This document shows, one piece after another, positions 63,246 through 64,000 of a stretch of DNA of 64,000 nucleotides; the first letter of the stretch is position 1, and each line of letters starts with the position of its first letter. Location: the NCBI GenBank assembly GCA_016712405.1, contig JADJRD010000001.1:941590-1005589 (forward strand). Reading direction: 5' to 3'. The DNA is from Cellvibrio sp. Its GTDB lineage: Bacteria; Pseudomonadota; Gammaproteobacteria; Pseudomonadales; Cellvibrionaceae. Under the pieces are notes generated by a model. The model was given only the letters and a program-made list of their open reading frames with translations, did no database searches and had not been told where the DNA came from. The position numbers were made by a program, and so were the translations under genes.

Positions 63246-64000
63246 TATGGGGTCATTACCGGTACTTCCAACCCTTGTTGTTGATAAAAATCCGTAATAA
63301 AAGCGTCAAAACGATCTTCTGAAAGCGCCTCACGCATGTTGCTCATCAATAATTGATAGTGCCGCAAGTTGTGAATTGTATTCAGTTGAGCCCCTAGCAT
63401 TTCATTGCATTTATCCAAATGATGTAGATAACTACGGCTGAAATTACGGCAGGTATAACAGTCACAGGTGGGATCAAGAGGATTGGTATCGTCACGATAT
63501 TTGGCATTACGAAGTTTGATAACCCCTTGAAAAGTGAAGATATGGCCATTGCGTGCATTGCGAGTTGGCATCACACAATCAAACATATCAATGCCACGAC
63601 GCACCGCCTCAACCAAATCCGAAGGGGTTCCAACTCCCATCAAATAACGGGGCTTGTTTTGCGGCATTTCCGGGGTGAGATAATCGAGAATACGCAGCAT
63701 ATCTTCTTTGGGCTCTCCAACAGATAAGCCCCCAATGGCATAACCATCAAAGTCAATTTCAACCAAGCCCTTTAGAGATTCACTGCGTAACCCTTCGTAC
63801 ATCCCACCCTGGACTATCCCAAAAAGCGCTGAAGGATTATCGCCGTGGGCATCTTTCGAACGCTTGGCCCAACGCAAAGAGAGCTCCATGGATTTACGGG
63901 CTTGATCGGGTGTTGCCGGGTAAGGAGTGCATTCATCAAAAATCATGACTATATCGGAACCCAAATCCCTCTGAACTTGCATTGAGGTTTCAGGATCAAG
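63245..64000 (-). CDS. tgt: Queuine tRNA-ribosyltransferase, 5' part outside the window
   Basis: Exchanges guanine 34 for preQ1 in tRNAs with GUN anticodons. The visible part covers about the last 250 residues. It includes the conserved SDIVMIFDECTPYP, FGIVQGGMYEGLR, GGLSVGEPKEDM, the catalytic-aspartate region RRGIDMFDCVMPTRNARNG (cited as FDCVMPTRNARNG) and the zinc site CDCYTC...YLHHL. The frame stays open to the window edge (LDPETS precedes the first visible Met), so the start lies beyond 64000. Confidence 0.95.
   Translation of the reverse strand, partial: LDPETSMQVQRDLGSDIVMIFDECTPYPATPDQARKSMELSLRWAKRSKDAHGDNPSALFGIVQGGMYEGLRSESLKGLVEIDFDGYAIGGLSVGEPKEDMLRILDYLTPEMPQNKPRYLMGVGTPSDLVEAVRRGIDMFDCVMPTRNARNGHIFTFQGVIKLRNAKYRDDTNPLDPTCDCYTCRNFSRSYLHHLDKCNEMLGAQLNTIHNLRHYQLLMSNMREALSEDRFDAFITDFYQQQGLEVPVMTP

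Overview
This window comes from a gammaproteobacterium, most plausibly a Cellvibrio-like member of the Cellvibrionales. That placement is an inference from gene order and protein resemblance, not a computed phylogeny. Supporting blocks are ndk-rlmN-pilW-rodZ-ispG-hisS-yfgM-bamB-der, mreBCD-maf-rng-yhdP, tgt-secD-secF, rpsA-ihfB and a rhombosortase. Coding density is high and most genes are housekeeping.

Layout: metE lies between two near-identical intergenic repeats (1-2900). It is followed by a YjdF-like membrane protein, a frameshifted DUF3014 gene, yhdP, rng, maf and mreDCB (2984-13362). The gatCAB operon (13556-18411) is split between gatA and gatB by a complete IS110/IS1111-type element. 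That element sits inside a palindromic intergenic repeat and carries a 3' noncoding region that looks like a bridge RNA. Next come a PA4642-family gene, a PAS protein, rhombosortase, cysZ, msrPQ, a LacI regulator with a divergent FHS-type sugar transporter, moaCDE, dusA, ihfB, rpsA, tal, a short signal peptidase and a PP2C/STAS signalling pair (18493-33077). The der-to-ndk block runs on the minus strand (33096-42400). A mixed ISC/SUF iron-sulfur operon follows: iscR, iscS, sufB, DUF4160, DUF2442, sufC, sufD, sufS, sufA, sufT, sufE (51028 down to 42533), with a good type 1 IscR site upstream. After that come a damaged ParDE-like toxin-antitoxin locus containing an abnormal G/C tract, trmJ, suhB, eutBC flanked by two hybrid histidine kinases, secDF and the 3' part of tgt at the window edge.

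Functional links: moaCDE contribute to the molybdenum cofactor that MsrP needs. The SUF operon supports Fe-S enzymes in the window such as IspG and RlmN. MreBCD and RodZ belong to the same cell-shape machinery. SecD, SecF, LepB and BamB act on exported proteins. EutBC needs adenosylcobalamin, whereas MetE is the cobalamin-independent methionine synthase.

Caveat: about ten one- or two-base frameshifts interrupt otherwise well-conserved genes, several of them normally essential (secD, sufS, sufD). Several lie in short homopolymers. The pattern suggests residual indel errors in the assembly more than true gene decay, so these genes are annotated across the frameshift. The strongest leads are the putative bridge RNA whose two guide-like segments match the two flanks of its own insertion site, a transaldolase lacking the Schiff-base lysine, an apparent AUU start for mreC, and a DUF4160/DUF2442 pair inside the suf operon.
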